In this document: positions 62,855 through 64,000 of the stretch, one piece after another
How positions within the stretch are numbered: the first letter of the stretch is position 1
How the letters are laid out: each line of letters starts with the position of its first letter
NCBI RefSeq assembly: GCF_023242315.1
Contig: NZ_JALLIY010000020.1
Coordinates: forward strand, 62,001-126,000
Source: Pseudomonas sp. MWU13-2105
GTDB lineage: Bacteria; Pseudomonadota; Gammaproteobacteria; Pseudomonadales; Pseudomonadaceae
Direction: 5' to 3'
Length of the DNA: 64,000 nt
Program-made: the position numbers and the translations under genes
The notes under the pieces: generated by a model
The model's input: only the letters and a program-made list of their open reading frames with translations
Databases searched by the model: none
What the model was told of the DNA's origin: nothing

Positions 62855-63295
62855 TTTGGTTTGTATGTTGGGCTAGGTGGCGCGTCGTGTGCTTGTTGAT
62901 ATGGACGAGTCGTTTCAATGCGGTAAAATTGATAATCTTGAAGCTATTTTGCTTGTAGGAGGTTCTCAAGTTCGTGACGCAGCCACCCACAATCTTCTTG
63001 CATTTTATTTTTGTGGTTGGCTATACGGGGGGAGTTTAACACTGGCCGTCTCGCCTTTGAAGTGTCGGGAAAATAACCAGTTTTACTATGACGAAGGAAC
63101 GGCACGTCCGGCGGTGGTATTGAATAAATATCAATGATGGTTTTTGGCCGGCAGTCGACTGATGCGTTGAACGTTCTCTATTATACTTTGTTTGCTTGCT
63201 GCCACAGTTAACCCCGTGTCCGAAGCTGCCCTTGGTGATGGACAACAATTGCGAGTGCATTCGGCTAACACTCACCACATTCGGGGTGTGCCTAG
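62855..63295. other. Gene-poor stretch
   Basis: A plus-strand frame at 62877-63137 lacks a good ribosome-binding site and family features. Nothing else is seen. Confidence 0.4.
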
Positions 63296-63430
63296 TTAGC
63301 TATCCGTGAGCCTTAGCTTCGCTAAGCCCTGTTTGATATAGCCTACGTTTTCAACGGCGGTGGACAGCGCGCTGCAAAAAACGTTTGCTCCTACCTCAGT
63401 CGAACCTTGCTTGCTTTCGGTGGTGCACTC
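63296..63430 (-). pseudogene. Orphan small-protein family, broken member 4
   Basis: On the minus strand this reads QGSTEVGANVF...ENVGYIKQGLAKLR before TAA at 63298-63296. It matches the C-terminal half of members 2 and 3 (VGDNV...ENAGHIKQGLARLK). The N-terminal half has degenerated and no start is left. Confidence 0.65.
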
Positions 63431-63481
63431 CCAGTCCACAAGGAATACACTTGCGATCCTTACTGTTTAGGGAGTGCTACG

Positions 63482-64000
63482 TTGAACCTGTTCGACTTGT
63501 TGAAGCTGTGGGAGCCGACGTTTACACCGGAAAAGGCTAAGGTCCACTTGGCCAGGTACAACGGCGAGGACCACCCGCTTGATGTGTTCATTCAAGGTGG
63601 CTTCGATAAGTGGCAGAGTCGGCAAAGCAACCGCAATTTTAAACTTCCTTTCGTGGTTTCGCTTATTCAGGCCGGCAGTCCAACCCGTTGGTTGTTTGCT
63701 GGGTTGTTTCGGACGATTGATTGCGTGGAAATAGGTGGTCTCAAGCCTGATTACGTCTACGACCTGGAACGTGTACCGGCGGCTGAAGAATGGGTGGGTC
63801 GACTGTACCTGAGCAGCAGCTACACCAGGCGCAACTCCTACCCGTACGGTGAGACCTTAGTGGGTGACCTAGTGGTTTCTGAACTGCTGGCCGAACGCCT
63901 GAGCATTGGCCATTTCCCCGGATTCAAGAAGGTCAATCTGACCAAAAAACAGCTCGATGTAGTGGTGCTGCAAAATGTTGACTCTTGGCGCTCGGCTCTG
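63482..64000 (+). CDS. Partial gene at the window end, possibly of a GIY-YIG nuclease family
   Basis: An open frame of 173 codons running off the window. TTG start at 63482 has GGGAG eight bases upstream. The protein begins MNLFDLLKLWEPTF and includes LYLSSSYTRRNSYPYGE. Proteins of this general look often carry a GIY-YIG nuclease domain further on (beginning after DSWRSAL), but that part is outside, so the assignment is tentative. GC is close to the core genome. Confidence 0.5.
   Translation, partial: MNLFDLLKLWEPTFTPEKAKVHLARYNGEDHPLDVFIQGGFDKWQSRQSNRNFKLPFVVSLIQAGSPTRWLFAGLFRTIDCVEIGGLKPDYVYDLERVPAAEEWVGRLYLSSSYTRRNSYPYGETLVGDLVVSELLAERLSIGHFPGFKKVNLTKKQLDVVVLQNVDSWRSAL

Noticed and set aside
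62877..63137. 86-codon plus-strand frame after the lipoprotein gene
   Set aside because: Weak start context and no recognisable domain; the opposite strand is equally open.

Overview
The window is chromosomal DNA of a Pseudomonas, most likely from the P. fluorescens/chlororaphis/protegens side of the genus. The evidence is the gene order aspS-yebC-ruvCAB-ybgC-tolQRAB-pal-cpoB-queE-queC-tRNA-Lys, the high GC with strong GC3 bias, a Pseudomonas-type REP palindrome after nadA, and the block M48 protease / bcp / gcvR / dapA / bamC / purC / tRNA-Ser.

Layout: (1) 1-11.6 kb is conserved housekeeping: the aspS tail, yebC, Holliday-junction processing (ruvCAB), the Tol-Pal envelope operon with ybgC and cpoB, 7-deazaguanine/queuosine synthesis (queE, queC) and tRNA-Lys. 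(2) 11.9-30.5 kb is a signalling block. It has an HD-GYP protein, a membrane MCP-like protein, CheY, a STAS protein, CheA, a multi-HAMP chemoreceptor, two CheW, CheR, CheD and CheB. Convergent to these lies a PAS sensor kinase with a LuxR/NarL-type regulator, then an HD-GYP response regulator and a GGDEF-EAL protein. Chemosensory genes are thus bracketed by c-di-GMP enzymes. The HD-GYP and MCP-like genes share a duplicated upstream element with identical internal spacing. (3) 30.5-39.95 kb is housekeeping again: coaA, nadA, M48 protease, TusA-like, bcp, gcvR, dapA, bamC, an MBL hydrolase, purC and tRNA-Ser(CGA).

(4) From tRNA-Ser at 39.9 kb to the end lies a mosaic accessory region with lower and uneven GC. 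Its first part looks like a decayed satellite or integrative element: a possible integrase tail next to the tRNA, a winged-helix Rep-like protein, AlpA and an inovirus Gp2-type HUH protein. Then come a Cache-GGDEF cyclase and a REC-HDOD regulator, small hypotheticals, a TylF-like methyltransferase, a GYF-domain membrane protein, an XRE regulator, a DUF932 protein and two small CxxC proteins.

(5) 54.5-60.8 kb looks like a defence island, all on the minus strand. It carries two HEPN-type proteins (one LA2681-like with TPR-like repeats) and a three-gene operon of GHKL ATPase, STAS-like DUF4325 protein and PIN-domain nuclease. The latter resembles an RsbW/RsbV-type partner switch coupled to an RNase and is the best candidate here for an undescribed system. 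Members of one small (69-71 aa) orphan protein family sit directly upstream of the HEPN module and of the PIN module, with a third intact copy at 48.9 kb and a broken copy at 63.3 kb. Between the two modules are a truncated tRNA-Gly(CCC)-like fragment with a long palindrome and a cluster of GGTAA/TTACC repeats bounded by a 21-bp inverted repeat, suggestive of an attachment or recombination region. The window ends inside a gene that may belong to a GIY-YIG nuclease family.
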